Below are positions 10,301 through 17,549 of a DNA stretch of 64,000 nucleotides, piece by piece; within the stretch, counting starts at the first letter, position 1, and each line of letters opens with the position of its first letter. The DNA is from Saprospiraceae bacterium (GTDB lineage Bacteria; Bacteroidota; Bacteroidia; Chitinophagales; Saprospiraceae). Below the pieces are notes generated by a model. That model did no database searches and was not told the DNA's origin. It worked only from the letters and a program-made list of their open reading frames with translations. The stretch covers positions 1 through 64,000 of the forward strand of contig JANQPA010000101.1 of NCBI GenBank assembly GCA_028285545.1, in the 5' to 3' direction. Made by a program: the position numbers and the translations under genes.

Positions 10301-11570
10301 AGTAGATGACGAACCCATCAATCAGCAAGTGCTTAAAAATCACCTGGCCGGGCAGCGATATTCCATCAATCAGGCAATGAATGGAGAAGAAGCACTTCGC
10401 ATGATTAACAGTAACGAAACATTTGACCTGGTATTGCTGGATGTAATGATGCCAAGGATTTCGGGCTATGAGGTTTGCAAACAGATTAGAAAAAAATATT
10501 TGCCTTCAGAATTACCTGTAATTATGGTAACCGCTAAAAATCAGGTACAGGATTTGGTCCAGGGCTTTCGATATGGGGCTAATGATTACCTGGCCAAACC
10601 ATTTAGTAGGGAAGAATTCCTGGCCAGAGTCAAAACTCAGATCAACCTTCATCGTATTCATGCTACCACCGGGAAGTTTGTACCTAATGAATTTTTACGT
10701 GCTTTAGGTCGAGAAAGCATTACGGAAGTTTCATTGGGTGACCAGACCCAAAAAGAAGTAACCATTCTTTTTACTGATATTCGTGGGTATACCACTTTAG
10801 CAGAAACAATGACGCCAGAGGAAAACTTTAAATTTGTCAATGCCTTGTTTAGCAGGATGGGGCCAATCATCCGTGAGTTTAACGGCTTTGTCAATCAATA
10901 TCTTGGAGATGCTATTATGGCTATTTTCCCTAATAGTCCATCTGATTGTTTAAAGGCCGCCATCGACATGCAGAAAACACTTGCTCAATATAATAATGAG
11001 CGTATTCAGAAAGGTCGACAGGCCATCCGAATGGGTATTGGTTTACACACCGGGCCACTTGCAATGGGCATTATTGGAGATGAGCAACGAATGAACGCTG
11101 CAACCATTTCGGATAGTGTTAATACTGCAGCTCGAATTGAAGGACTAACCAAATATTACAAAGTATCGATCTTATTAAGTGAAGACAGTTTGAAAAAAAT
11201 AGAGCAAATAAATCCAAGCACAGGCATAAGTAATCCTATATCAAAATCCAGCCAGAATGGATTCAACGTACGATACTTAGGCCAAGTCCAGGTAAAGGGT
11301 AAGAAAGAACCATTTGGTATTTATGAATGCTTTGATGGGGACAATTCTGAACTAATTTCTCAAAAAATTAAAACCATCGGTGATTTTAATCTTGGTTTAT
11401 TTCATTTCTTTCAAAAATCATTTCCTGAGGCACTAGGGGCTTTCAATAAAGTCCTCAAAATAAATAAGGATGACCATCCAGCCCGGCTATTTCTTAATAA
11501 ATCCAGTCAATACACTGTTGAAGGGGTATCTGATGATTGGACGGGTATTGAAACAATGAAGACAAAATAA
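7302..11570 (+). CDS. 7TM hybrid histidine kinase-receiver-nucleotide cyclase
   Basis: 1422 residues. Signal peptide 1-20. The periplasmic region (21-460) has two similar sensor modules (each with a YWVKxKxxG-like strand, near 179 and 348). Seven membrane helices lie between about 463 and 688, as in 7TMR-DISM receptors. A linker coiled coil leads to HisKA with H732 (ANTSHELRTPL), HATPase (N-box about 843-852, G-box GTGLGLS), a receiver domain (997-1115, D1047 phospho-acceptor, K1099) and a class III cyclase domain (about 1150-1300). A short helical tail resembles a TPR unit. Cyclase metal residues D1159 and D1203 and catalytic N1274/R1278 are present. The substrate-specifying lysine position is Q1199 and the partner position is A1267, so the nucleotide used is uncertain. 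It probably couples an extracellular signal to phosphorelay and cyclic nucleotide output. Confidence 0.88.
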   Translation: MKRNAIFLILFLCLSFQVTAQRPAILDSLALIMPGLEEQNKRALTRRFAQVERSLPLPQRIFFQKEISDFADRNQDTFFLRYTYGRLYTLHMAQKDTLTALQWHQKHQEIAIDYGWPVDHGYERRWPFYNMDFTNIVNSLQIFKDQEGTHSFKEISAPGFSKWTRNSTSRERIDTSAAYWVKVKIKGNDTLAVRQLFGVGQGMYTWKQIELYISARDSGWIHQSMGLDVPANERPVKDAFNYFFVDLEPKEIKTIILRLEKPNTKAFPRMIRLRAIRSEGLSELEGYRPLRLWSDTVNLGYPNQGIVRSLQIVTDTFNAYTLEEVREIWDQQYRMNDWQSFTENNYTYWVKLRLLGSTDFSGDLLFKVFDRPHLWSKINIFIPNKEGNFQQFKSGNSVWPYQKNISDPDNLFQVHLSATDTMDIFFQMHPNTSWKGFTTPFSLKEIEPVSYWSTKTSNYFRWGSLSGMLLLQALFFLVLFLVVREKLHWYYFIFLTSIFIPVALSYNPWLPSFSWTTQLIIIPGIALALWSFLKYEETLLDVPHYFSKLNKYVRIFSRTLLVSTILLISAFIISGGTASSGDDWIFNIILFLWILALTVGLILMLTINVQALKKKVRMARFFMITNFILLLCTFSFLVLGLTELTAQSFGFSESSNNINSFNNWYEFLGNVGIIGLIFALMLLAAGIGYRTNFLKKEKEVALQQQLASEQLVNERLRRVDRLKDQFLANTSHELRTPLHGIIGLSESMIDQKNTPENNKNLQMIISSGRRLASLVDDILDFSKLKEKEIVLHKKPTDLGTLADIVLHSLKPLARGKELQLLNEIPTDLPSVDGDENRLQQILYNLLGNAIKFTETGWIKVGVESTSFEKDSDAPFIQVYIEDTGMGIPLKKQEAIFQAFEQGDGSTDREFAGTGLGLSISKRLVELHDGQMWVQSKEGKGAKFSFTLPLAKDNLIQKNLPVSTSKVKTRIAPLETSPASESFEKPIINKAGTTNLIRILVVDDEPINQQVLKNHLAGQRYSINQAMNGEEALRMINSNETFDLVLLDVMMPRISGYEVCKQIRKKYLPSELPVIMVTAKNQVQDLVQGFRYGANDYLAKPFSREEFLARVKTQINLHRIHATTGKFVPNEFLRALGRESITEVSLGDQTQKEVTILFTDIRGYTTLAETMTPEENFKFVNALFSRMGPIIREFNGFVNQYLGDAIMAIFPNSPSDCLKAAIDMQKTLAQYNNERIQKGRQAIRMGIGLHTGPLAMGIIGDEQRMNAATISDSVNTAARIEGLTKYYKVSILLSEDSLKKIEQINPSTGISNPISKSSQNGFNVRYLGQVQVKGKKEPFGIYECFDGDNSELISQKIKTIGDFNLGLFHFFQKSFPEALGAFNKVLKINKDDHPARLFLNKSSQYTVEGVSDDWTGIETMKTK

Positions 11571-11606
11571 TTAATCTAATTTTCGATTTACGCAAATGGT
11601 TTTAAA

Positions 11607-11659
11607 GTTAGTTATAAAAATGGATGCGGCCGGTGGTCGCATCCATTTTTATAACTAAC
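11607..11659. terminator. Bidirectional terminator between two cyclase genes
   Basis: Perfect 22-bp arms (11607-11628 and 11638-11659) with a 9-nt loop, placed between convergent stop codons at 11570 and 11677. The arms contain A-runs and T-runs suitable for ending transcripts in both directions. Confidence 0.85.
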
Positions 11660-11676
11660 CAGGGGTTTCCATTTTA

Positions 11677-13644
11677 TTACTTACTCATAGACTTAATCCC
11701 AACCGGATGCCCTTCTTCCAGTGCCCTTACGCACTCTTCTGACCACAGTTTGGCGGCAGCATCTCCTCCAGGCCGAAGTTCATTAGCCTGATTAAACGAA
11801 TCAATCGCTTTTTGAGTATTGCCTTTTTCAAGAGCCACTACTCCTTCCTCGAATTGTGCTAAAAAGGATTCAGATACTTGATCTGCAAAAAAGGGTTCGT
11901 AGGTAATCATTTCATCAGAAATTCCCTGAACGACAAACCTTGGTACTCTCCTAAAGCGCAAATCTTCGTTGTCTTTTAACAAATCATAGGTGGTTTGGTC
12001 AATAAGAATATTACAGCCGCACTGTGCAGAGGCAGGCTCCAATCTTGCGGATCGATTTACGGTGGGGCCGAGTACTGTAAAACCAATCTGTTCTGTAGAT
12101 CCAAAATTGCCAACCAATACCGGACCTGAACCTACTCCTATTTTTAATTCATGGAAAGCATCCGGATCTTCAATTTTTTCCACTGCTTTGGAGATTTTTA
12201 GGCAACAACTGACAGCGGATCTCGCCACCCTACGGCGATATTCCAATATCATCTTCTGATGAGTATCTTCAAGGTTTTTATCCTGATCCAAAGCCAACTT
12301 TTGCTGCGCTTTTAATTTTGTCTTTTTCTCCTGGGCCTCTTTCAGAATGGATTCTAATTCTATTTTGTTTTGTTTGCTTTTATTGGTTTTATGAGGTTTG
12401 TCAATTTTTTTTAGCTCTCTCCGGATACTTTTAATGTCTTGTTCAATTAAATCCAATTCATCTAATTTCAACTTTTGACGTACTTCGCTAAGCAGTTCCC
12501 AGTGAGCAGAAAAATGACCTCCAACCCATCCCATAACCGCATCTCCCATGAATTTATCTATTACACCTTCATGAGTGACAACAATTTCATTTCTGGCGGT
12601 ATCCATTACCTGTCGCAGTTTTAGGGCCAGCCCTTCAATATCATCCATATCTTTTTGGGCAACCTGGGTGAATCCTCTGATGTCAATAAAAAATACAGTC
12701 ATCCAATGATTATAAAATCGCTCGATGACTTCGGGTGAGCTATAAAATTTGCTAACAATAGGAGGTGAAAAACATTGGGATAGGATTGAGCGCTCTCGGT
12801 TTTTGCTTCGGTCCTTAGCTAAAGCACTGCTAATTTGGATACTCATCCCGATTGTAATTAAAACTAGAAGCAATAAAATCCCTGCCAGGCGATCCGCTCT
12901 TGTATAGGCCTTTTCCAATGAAACCGGCACTTCTTGCCCTCCATTTAGTTGGGATTGTAAAACAGTAGTTTCAGTTGCTGGATATAAAGCAGTATTAACA
13001 TCATACTCCCTTTTGATTGCTTCGAGGTCATCTAAGTTTTGAGCCTGCTCAATTTGTTGTGTAATATTTTCCTGAAGCTGAGCCACCTCCGTACTCTTAA
13101 TATATGCGCTTACAAGAATAAAGGCCACCAATAAAACCGGAACACCAATTAGTAATGCCTTGTTAAAGGAGGGGGTATCTTGAGGTCCTGAATCTGTTTT
13201 TAGAAATGTGAGGCCCTGAGTCGCTCTAATGGCAGAAACCAATCTGGCCACCCTGGCCACTCTGGCTATTCGAGCTATCCGGGCAATACGAGCCACTCTG
13301 GCCCCTCTTGCTACTCTTGTGGCCTGCAACTGTGGTCCTAAATTACCTAACAACTCAAGGGTTGAACTAATGATAGGAAGGGTACTGACAAAGTCGATTA
13401 AGAACCATGGGCTTCTCAGGTAACCACGCCCCAGAATAAAACATTTTGACAACAAGTCAATCAAAAATATAAAGTCAATCAAAAAATTGATCCACATAAA
13501 AGTAGTCATCCATGATCGAGGAACTATTCGAAATAATTCAAGGATATATAAAACTACCGCAAGAGCAGCCAATATCAGAATTGGTTTGTTCGAACGTTCA
13601 AGCAATCGTTCCGCTCTAGATTTTTGATTGTTTTCTTCAAGCAT
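11677..13644 (-). CDS. Voltage-sensor-like domain fused to adenylate cyclase
   Basis: 655 residues. Residues 21-140 look like helices S1-S4 of a voltage-gated channel: S1 21-41, S2 49-70, S3 79-94 (SPWFLIDFVSTLPI, close to the KCNH/HCN type) and S4 107-140. S4 has arginines at 110, 113, 116, 119, 122, 125, 128, 131 and 134, plus R140. Two more membrane helices follow (163-182 and 252-275) around a 70-residue outside loop with no K+ selectivity filter. A class III cyclase domain runs from about 312 to 570, with D321 and D368 (metal), K364 and T523 (adenine recognition) and N530/R534 (transition state), a complete set for cAMP synthesis. Residues 378-480 are a highly charged coiled-coil insertion. 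A TPR-like tail (595-640) ends the protein. Proposed role: membrane-potential-controlled adenylate cyclase; the voltage link is inference. Confidence 0.85.
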   Translation of the reverse strand: MLEENNQKSRAERLLERSNKPILILAALAVVLYILELFRIVPRSWMTTFMWINFLIDFIFLIDLLSKCFILGRGYLRSPWFLIDFVSTLPIISSTLELLGNLGPQLQATRVARGARVARIARIARIARVARVARLVSAIRATQGLTFLKTDSGPQDTPSFNKALLIGVPVLLVAFILVSAYIKSTEVAQLQENITQQIEQAQNLDDLEAIKREYDVNTALYPATETTVLQSQLNGGQEVPVSLEKAYTRADRLAGILLLLVLITIGMSIQISSALAKDRSKNRERSILSQCFSPPIVSKFYSSPEVIERFYNHWMTVFFIDIRGFTQVAQKDMDDIEGLALKLRQVMDTARNEIVVTHEGVIDKFMGDAVMGWVGGHFSAHWELLSEVRQKLKLDELDLIEQDIKSIRRELKKIDKPHKTNKSKQNKIELESILKEAQEKKTKLKAQQKLALDQDKNLEDTHQKMILEYRRRVARSAVSCCLKISKAVEKIEDPDAFHELKIGVGSGPVLVGNFGSTEQIGFTVLGPTVNRSARLEPASAQCGCNILIDQTTYDLLKDNEDLRFRRVPRFVVQGISDEMITYEPFFADQVSESFLAQFEEGVVALEKGNTQKAIDSFNQANELRPGGDAAAKLWSEECVRALEEGHPVGIKSMSK

Positions 13645-13814
13645 ATATCAGTGACTTGCTATCCTTTTTAGAAAAGTAAAGATATGCAATTGTTTTTCTC
13701 CTCTGTACGGAATTTGAGTTTCCCCAATTTAGAATTTAAAATCCACCTAAAAAAACGGAAAGATCTGAAAAAATAAAAGTTAAACAAAAATGACGAATTG
13801 ATGTTGCTAAAACC

Positions 13815-14345
13815 ATGATTCACATAAATATCTTTATTAGTTCAGCAATAATCCTATCTAGTATGGTCCTTTATGATTTCAGTGAAAAAAGTAACCTGAA
13901 CAATTGGAGAATTGTGGATGATGTAGTAATGGGAGGTCGATCAGATGGCCATTTCGAAATTAACCAAGACGGACATGCCGTTTTTTATGGAAAAGTTTCC
14001 CTGGAAAACAATGGTGGGTTTTCTTCTGTGCGTTATCGATCTGGACAGGAAAAAATAGAAGGCTTTTCTAAAGTTTTAATACGGCTGAGAGGGGACGGGA
14101 AGAAATACCAATTTAGAGTAAAATCAGACAAGTATGATCGCCATTCTTACATCTACTACTTTCAAACCTCTGGACAATGGCAAGATGTTGAAATTCCTCT
14201 TTTGGAGATGGAGCCTGGTTTTCGAGGTAGAAGATTAAACATGCCTAATTATCCCGCTCAGTTTTTAGAAGAAATTGCTTTTTTGATATCTAATAAAGTT
14301 CCCGAAAATTTTAGATTGGAAATTGATAAAATCACTTTAAAATAA
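13815..14345 (+). CDS. CIA30-family protein
   Basis: 176 residues matching the complex I intermediate-associated protein 30 (CIA30) family, a galactose-binding-like beta-sandwich. Seen: the conserved opening DFSEKSNLNNWRIVDDVVMG, GGRSDGHF, the GFSSVR strand and a C-terminal pair of strands (FLISNKVPENFRLEIDKI). The N-terminus is hydrophobic (IFISSAIILSSMVL), which could be a signal peptide, so the protein may be periplasmic. Bacterial members have no proven role; a link to complex I rests only on the eukaryotic homologue. The next gene starts 43 nt downstream beyond a small hairpin. Confidence 0.75.
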   Translation: MIHINIFISSAIILSSMVLYDFSEKSNLNNWRIVDDVVMGGRSDGHFEINQDGHAVFYGKVSLENNGGFSSVRYRSGQEKIEGFSKVLIRLRGDGKKYQFRVKSDKYDRHSYIYYFQTSGQWQDVEIPLLEMEPGFRGRRLNMPNYPAQFLEEIAFLISNKVPENFRLEIDKITLK

Positions 14346-14354
14346 AATATTCTT

Positions 14355-14370
14355 GGCTGGTAAACCAGCC
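14355..14370. terminator. Small hairpin between CIA30 and SDR genes
   Basis: Perfect 7-bp arms (14355-14361, 14364-14370) with a 2-nt loop, 10 nt after the CIA30 stop. There is no long T-run, so it may pause or process the transcript rather than end it. Confidence 0.4.
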
Positions 14371-14388
14371 TCATAGTATTTATCATTC

Positions 14389-15081
14389 ATGAAAAACTAT
14401 TTAATCATTGGTGGTTCCTCAGGAATTGGGCAATCACTTACTCAAGGGTTGGCCCAATCAGGTCATCAAGTATTTGCCACTTTTAATCAGCATACACAAA
14501 ATAGCTCACAAAACATCCATTACTCTTATTTAAATGTGATGGAGGAAACTTTAGACCTTGATTTTCTCCCTGAACAGTTGCATGGAGTGGCTTATTGCCC
14601 AGGGAGTATAAATTTGAAGCCTTTCTCCCGGATAAAGCCCAATTCTTTTCTGGAAGATTATCAATTACAAGTACTTGGTGCCATTAAAGTATTGCAGGCA
14701 GTATGGCCTAAATTGAAAAAGACAGCCTCCTCTTCGGTGGTTCTTTTTTCAACGGTTGCTGTTCAGTTAGGTTTTAATTTTCATTCCCAAGTGGCCGCTT
14801 CTAAAGGTGCGATTGAAGGTTTAACCCGATCATTGGCAGCTGAATGGGCTCCGTCAATCAGGGTAAATGCCATAGCGCCTTCTCTTACAGATACTCCTTT
14901 GGCAGCAAAATTATTGAGTACTGATGAAAAAAAGGAAGCAAATGCTCAGCGGCATCCTTTGAAAAAAATTGGTTCGCCGGAGGATATAGCAGAAATGGCC
15001 GCTTTCCTTTTATCAGAAAAATCTTCCTGGATGACGGGTCAGGTTCTGCACCTAGATGGTGGAATGTCTAAGGTTAAATAA
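14389..15081 (+). CDS. SDR-family oxidoreductase lacking the catalytic tyrosine
   Basis: 230 residues with a Rossmann fold: nucleotide-binding GGSSGIG at 8-14, a Ser at the catalytic position (S121) and the lysine K139 of the usual YxxxK motif. The tyrosine position is V135 (QVAASKGAIEGL). The C-terminal part is typical of the family (RVNAIAPSLTDTPL; WMTGQVLHLDGGMS). Classical SDRs use the Tyr as general acid/base, so this protein either uses another residue or has a binding or NAD(P)-sensing role. I believe related Bacteroidota proteins share this change, but that is from memory. Probably co-transcribed with the CIA30 gene. Confidence 0.8.
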   Translation: MKNYLIIGGSSGIGQSLTQGLAQSGHQVFATFNQHTQNSSQNIHYSYLNVMEETLDLDFLPEQLHGVAYCPGSINLKPFSRIKPNSFLEDYQLQVLGAIKVLQAVWPKLKKTASSSVVLFSTVAVQLGFNFHSQVAASKGAIEGLTRSLAAEWAPSIRVNAIAPSLTDTPLAAKLLSTDEKKEANAQRHPLKKIGSPEDIAEMAAFLLSEKSSWMTGQVLHLDGGMSKVK

Positions 15082-15106
15082 AATTATTGAGAATAAATTA
15101 GTCACA

Positions 15107-16246
15107 TTATTTCAGCTTCCTGGCAAGTGCTTTCAGGCTATCAATATTATGTCCAGAAGTAAATATATCGATGAAGGGTAGAGATACTTGCATTCCTTTA
15201 ACTTCTGGTTTAAAATCAGGATTTCCTGCTAGTGGATTCAACCAAATTACCCGGCCTGCTTTACCGTGGATTTTACGCATGCTTTTTTCCAAAATATTCG
15301 TATCTCCTATATCCCAGCCATCACTGAGAATGATAACCGTTGTTCTTTTGTTTAAAAGTCTACTATATCCTTGGACAAATTGTTGGAGAGAATATCCAAT
15401 TCGAGTTCCCCCAGACCAGGTATTGACCTCCTGACTGAGTCTTTGAAGTGATTCCTTAAATTGATATCCTTTTAAAGCATGAGTAACCCTTTGGAGTGAA
15501 GTACTAAAAATGAAGGATTCAATTTTTTTATCAACATTTTGAAAGGTATACAAGAATTGTAATAAAAACTGGCTGTAAAGATCCATTGACTTACTCACAT
15601 CACAGATCACAACCAATTTATGCCTGTTTCTTTTAGGTCTGCGAAAACGGATATCCAGCAATTCACCTCCTCTCCTGAGGTTTTGTCGAACCGTATTTCT
15701 AAGGTCTATTTGTTTCTGACGGTGTGTTTTTTCCCAGCGTCGATTGGCTTGCATGGCCATAGATCTGGCAATTTGTTGAATGACTCTCCAAAGTTCACCC
15801 AACTCTTCTTCAGAAAAAGAAGCAAAATCTCTTTGACCAAGGGTTTGCTGGGCACTATAAGTGGCAATATCGGTGATCTCTTCTTCTTTATTACCGTATA
15901 ACCAATTTTTTATCTGTTGAATAGAGGGCTTTTTGGATTGGGAAGGCTGTGGTTTTTCCTCTGGGTGGTCAATACGTTTGGAATTAACGGCTTTATCTAA
16001 TTCTTTCCAGTATTTGTCATACAACTCACCGAACATTTCCTGCTGTCGGCGACTTCGACAGAGGGTAGCGGCCAGGCTTTCTTTAAATGCTTCTGGTGTT
16101 TCAAAAGGAGCGATTCTATCCAGGGCTTCCAACATCAGGCTGATCTCAGCGGGTCCTATTGTGAAACCTTTTGAACGCAGGTACCGGCAAAAACCAAGGA
16201 GGTTGGAGCTTAAATCAGTGCGGCGCTTGATGGTTTCTTTAGGCAT
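15107..16246 (-). CDS. coxE: CoxE-like VWA-domain maturation protein
   Basis: 379 residues. A helical N-terminal region with the pattern of CoxE proteins (FCRYLRSKGFTIGPAEI; TLCRSRRQQEMF) is followed by a charged linker and a C-terminal von Willebrand A domain. The metal-ion-dependent adhesion motif is D216-x-S218-x-S220 (CDVSKSMD), with SGGTRIG and LSDGWDIGD completing the site. In the aerobic CO dehydrogenase system CoxE works with the AAA+ protein CoxD to insert sulfur and copper into the active site. Last gene of the cox cluster, 236 nt after coxD; no signal peptide, so cytosolic. Confidence 0.82.
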   Translation of the reverse strand: MPKETIKRRTDLSSNLLGFCRYLRSKGFTIGPAEISLMLEALDRIAPFETPEAFKESLAATLCRSRRQQEMFGELYDKYWKELDKAVNSKRIDHPEEKPQPSQSKKPSIQQIKNWLYGNKEEEITDIATYSAQQTLGQRDFASFSEEELGELWRVIQQIARSMAMQANRRWEKTHRQKQIDLRNTVRQNLRRGGELLDIRFRRPKRNRHKLVVICDVSKSMDLYSQFLLQFLYTFQNVDKKIESFIFSTSLQRVTHALKGYQFKESLQRLSQEVNTWSGGTRIGYSLQQFVQGYSRLLNKRTTVIILSDGWDIGDTNILEKSMRKIHGKAGRVIWLNPLAGNPDFKPEVKGMQVSLPFIDIFTSGHNIDSLKALARKLK

Positions 16247-16482
16247 CTTGTGAAGTTAGCAAGTGTTCAAGTTGAGGGGTTGGTGTTTTGGAGGGGCGTT
16301 GCTTATCTTAGCTTTTTTCTCACGCGGATTCCGCTAATTTCGCAAATCATTCTATTGCAAAGTTATAAGGTCAAACAATTTACAAATCTGCACATCTTCT
16401 AATCTGCATATCATATTATCACAGCATCGCAAAATCATAGGATTAAAGTATCAAACAATTTGCCCATCTACATATTTAAAGG
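16247..16482. repeat. coxD-coxE spacer with short imperfect repeats
   Basis: 236 nt without an ORF. It contains repeated words such as CAAACAATTT (near 16372 and 16453) and ATCTGCA/ATCTGCACATC (16385-16410). A TTTTCTCAC... stretch near 16313 also resembles one near 61350. These look like short dispersed intergenic repeats; I see no promoter or terminator that I would call. Confidence 0.45.
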
Positions 16483-17379
16483 TTATTCAATCTTGGAGAT
16501 GACTCCTACCTTTTCAAACAATTCAGATAAGGAGGTACTGACTTCTCGAATGTCGGTCCAATCTTTTAGGACGATTCCGAGCGTAGATTCAACCAGGTCT
16601 TTTTCTAAATGATCGATGTGGAGGGCTGCCAAAGCCTGGGCCCAATCTAATGTTTCGGCTATTCCGGGTACCTTTTCCAGGCGCATGGTTCTGACTTCCT
16701 GCATAAATTTGCAGATTTGTTCCGCCAGGCGTTCGTCAATATTGGGTGTTTTAGCTCTAATGATTTGGAGTTCTTTGTCAAAATCAGGGTAATCAATCCA
16801 GAGGTACATACATCGTCTGCGAAGAGCCTCTGACAGTTCACGAACACGGTTACTTGTAACGATTACCTGTGGGATGTGTGTAGCCTTAATGGTTCCCATT
16901 TCCGGGATAGTAATTTGCCAATCCGATAATACTTCCAGCAAAAAACTTTCGAATTCTTCATCAGCCCGGTCTATTTCATCTATAAGCAATACTGGAGATT
17001 GATCGTGTGTAATGGCTTGAAGGAGGGGTCTTTTCAATAAAAAGCGATCACTAAAAATGGTTTTTTCTTTTTCTTTCAGGCTCTTTTCACTCTTCTCCTC
17101 TAGTTTTAGCTGTAGAAGTTGCTGTTGATAATTCCATTCATAAAGGGCATGAGTAGCATCGAGTCCTTCATAACATTGCAGACGAATTAATTCGGTCTCT
17201 AGTGCGCTGGCCATTACCTTGGCGATTTCTGTTTTACCTACTCCAGCAGGGCCTTCAATGAGTAAAGGTTTTTTTAATTCCATTGCCAAAAAAACAGACA
17301 TTACAATCGAGGGCTCTGTAATATAGCCTTGCAAGGCAAGCATTTCACGAACTTTATCCAGAGAAGGATGAGACAGCAT
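16483..17379 (-). CDS. coxD: CoxD/MoxR-type AAA+ ATPase
   Basis: 298 residues, a single AAA+ domain of the MoxR class. Walker A is GPAGVGKT (43-50). Walker B is VLLIDEIDRADEEFE. Sensor 1 is VIVTSNRVRELSEALRRRC, which carries the arginine-finger region. Members of this class form hexameric remodelling machines that work with a VWA partner; the CoxE-like gene lies directly downstream, as in known cox clusters. It probably matures the molybdenum hydroxylase encoded upstream. Separated from coxM by 170 nt that contain a long imperfect hairpin, so its expression may be set apart from the catalytic subunits. Confidence 0.87.
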   Translation of the reverse strand: MLSHPSLDKVREMLALQGYITEPSIVMSVFLAMELKKPLLIEGPAGVGKTEIAKVMASALETELIRLQCYEGLDATHALYEWNYQQQLLQLKLEEKSEKSLKEKEKTIFSDRFLLKRPLLQAITHDQSPVLLIDEIDRADEEFESFLLEVLSDWQITIPEMGTIKATHIPQVIVTSNRVRELSEALRRRCMYLWIDYPDFDKELQIIRAKTPNIDERLAEQICKFMQEVRTMRLEKVPGIAETLDWAQALAALHIDHLEKDLVESTLGIVLKDWTDIREVSTSLSELFEKVGVISKIE

Positions 17380-17434
17380 TTTCTTATAATTTAATTCACC
17401 TCAAACAAGAAGGGAGAAAATAATGGTTTTCAGT

Positions 17435-17493
17435 TCACTGCAAAGGCACCAGGAAACGTAAAAAGTGTACCGTTCCTGGCGTCTTCACAGTGA
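17435..17493 (-). terminator. Long imperfect hairpin between coxM and coxD
   Basis: Outer arms TCACTG/CAGTGA and inner arms around ACCAGGAAACG/CGTTCCTGGC pair across a loop of about 12 nt, with a few bulges. A second weaker inverted repeat lies at 17500-17542. Placed in the coxM-coxD spacer, it may end part of the transcripts or separate the maturation genes from the catalytic ones. Confidence 0.5.
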
Positions 17494-17549
17494 TATTAAT
17501 ATGAAAGACTATAATTGGCTTTCAAGTCTATTTCATATTTATTACTTAA

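Noticed and set aside
13225-13326. Low-complexity or DNA-binding basic region instead of a voltage sensor
   Set aside because: The arginines alternate strictly with hydrophobic/small residues and follow three hydrophobic helices with an S3-like motif, which fits S4 better; it remains an alternative to test.
13229-13423. Plus-strand ORF rich in Ala-Thr-Leu and Arg-Ala-Ile repeats
   Set aside because: It is the antisense shadow of the arginine-repeat S4 helix of the cyclase gene on the minus strand; no start context or family support.
11677-13644. Potassium channel-cyclase
   Set aside because: The region between the fifth and sixth helices is a hydrophilic loop without a TVGYG-like filter.
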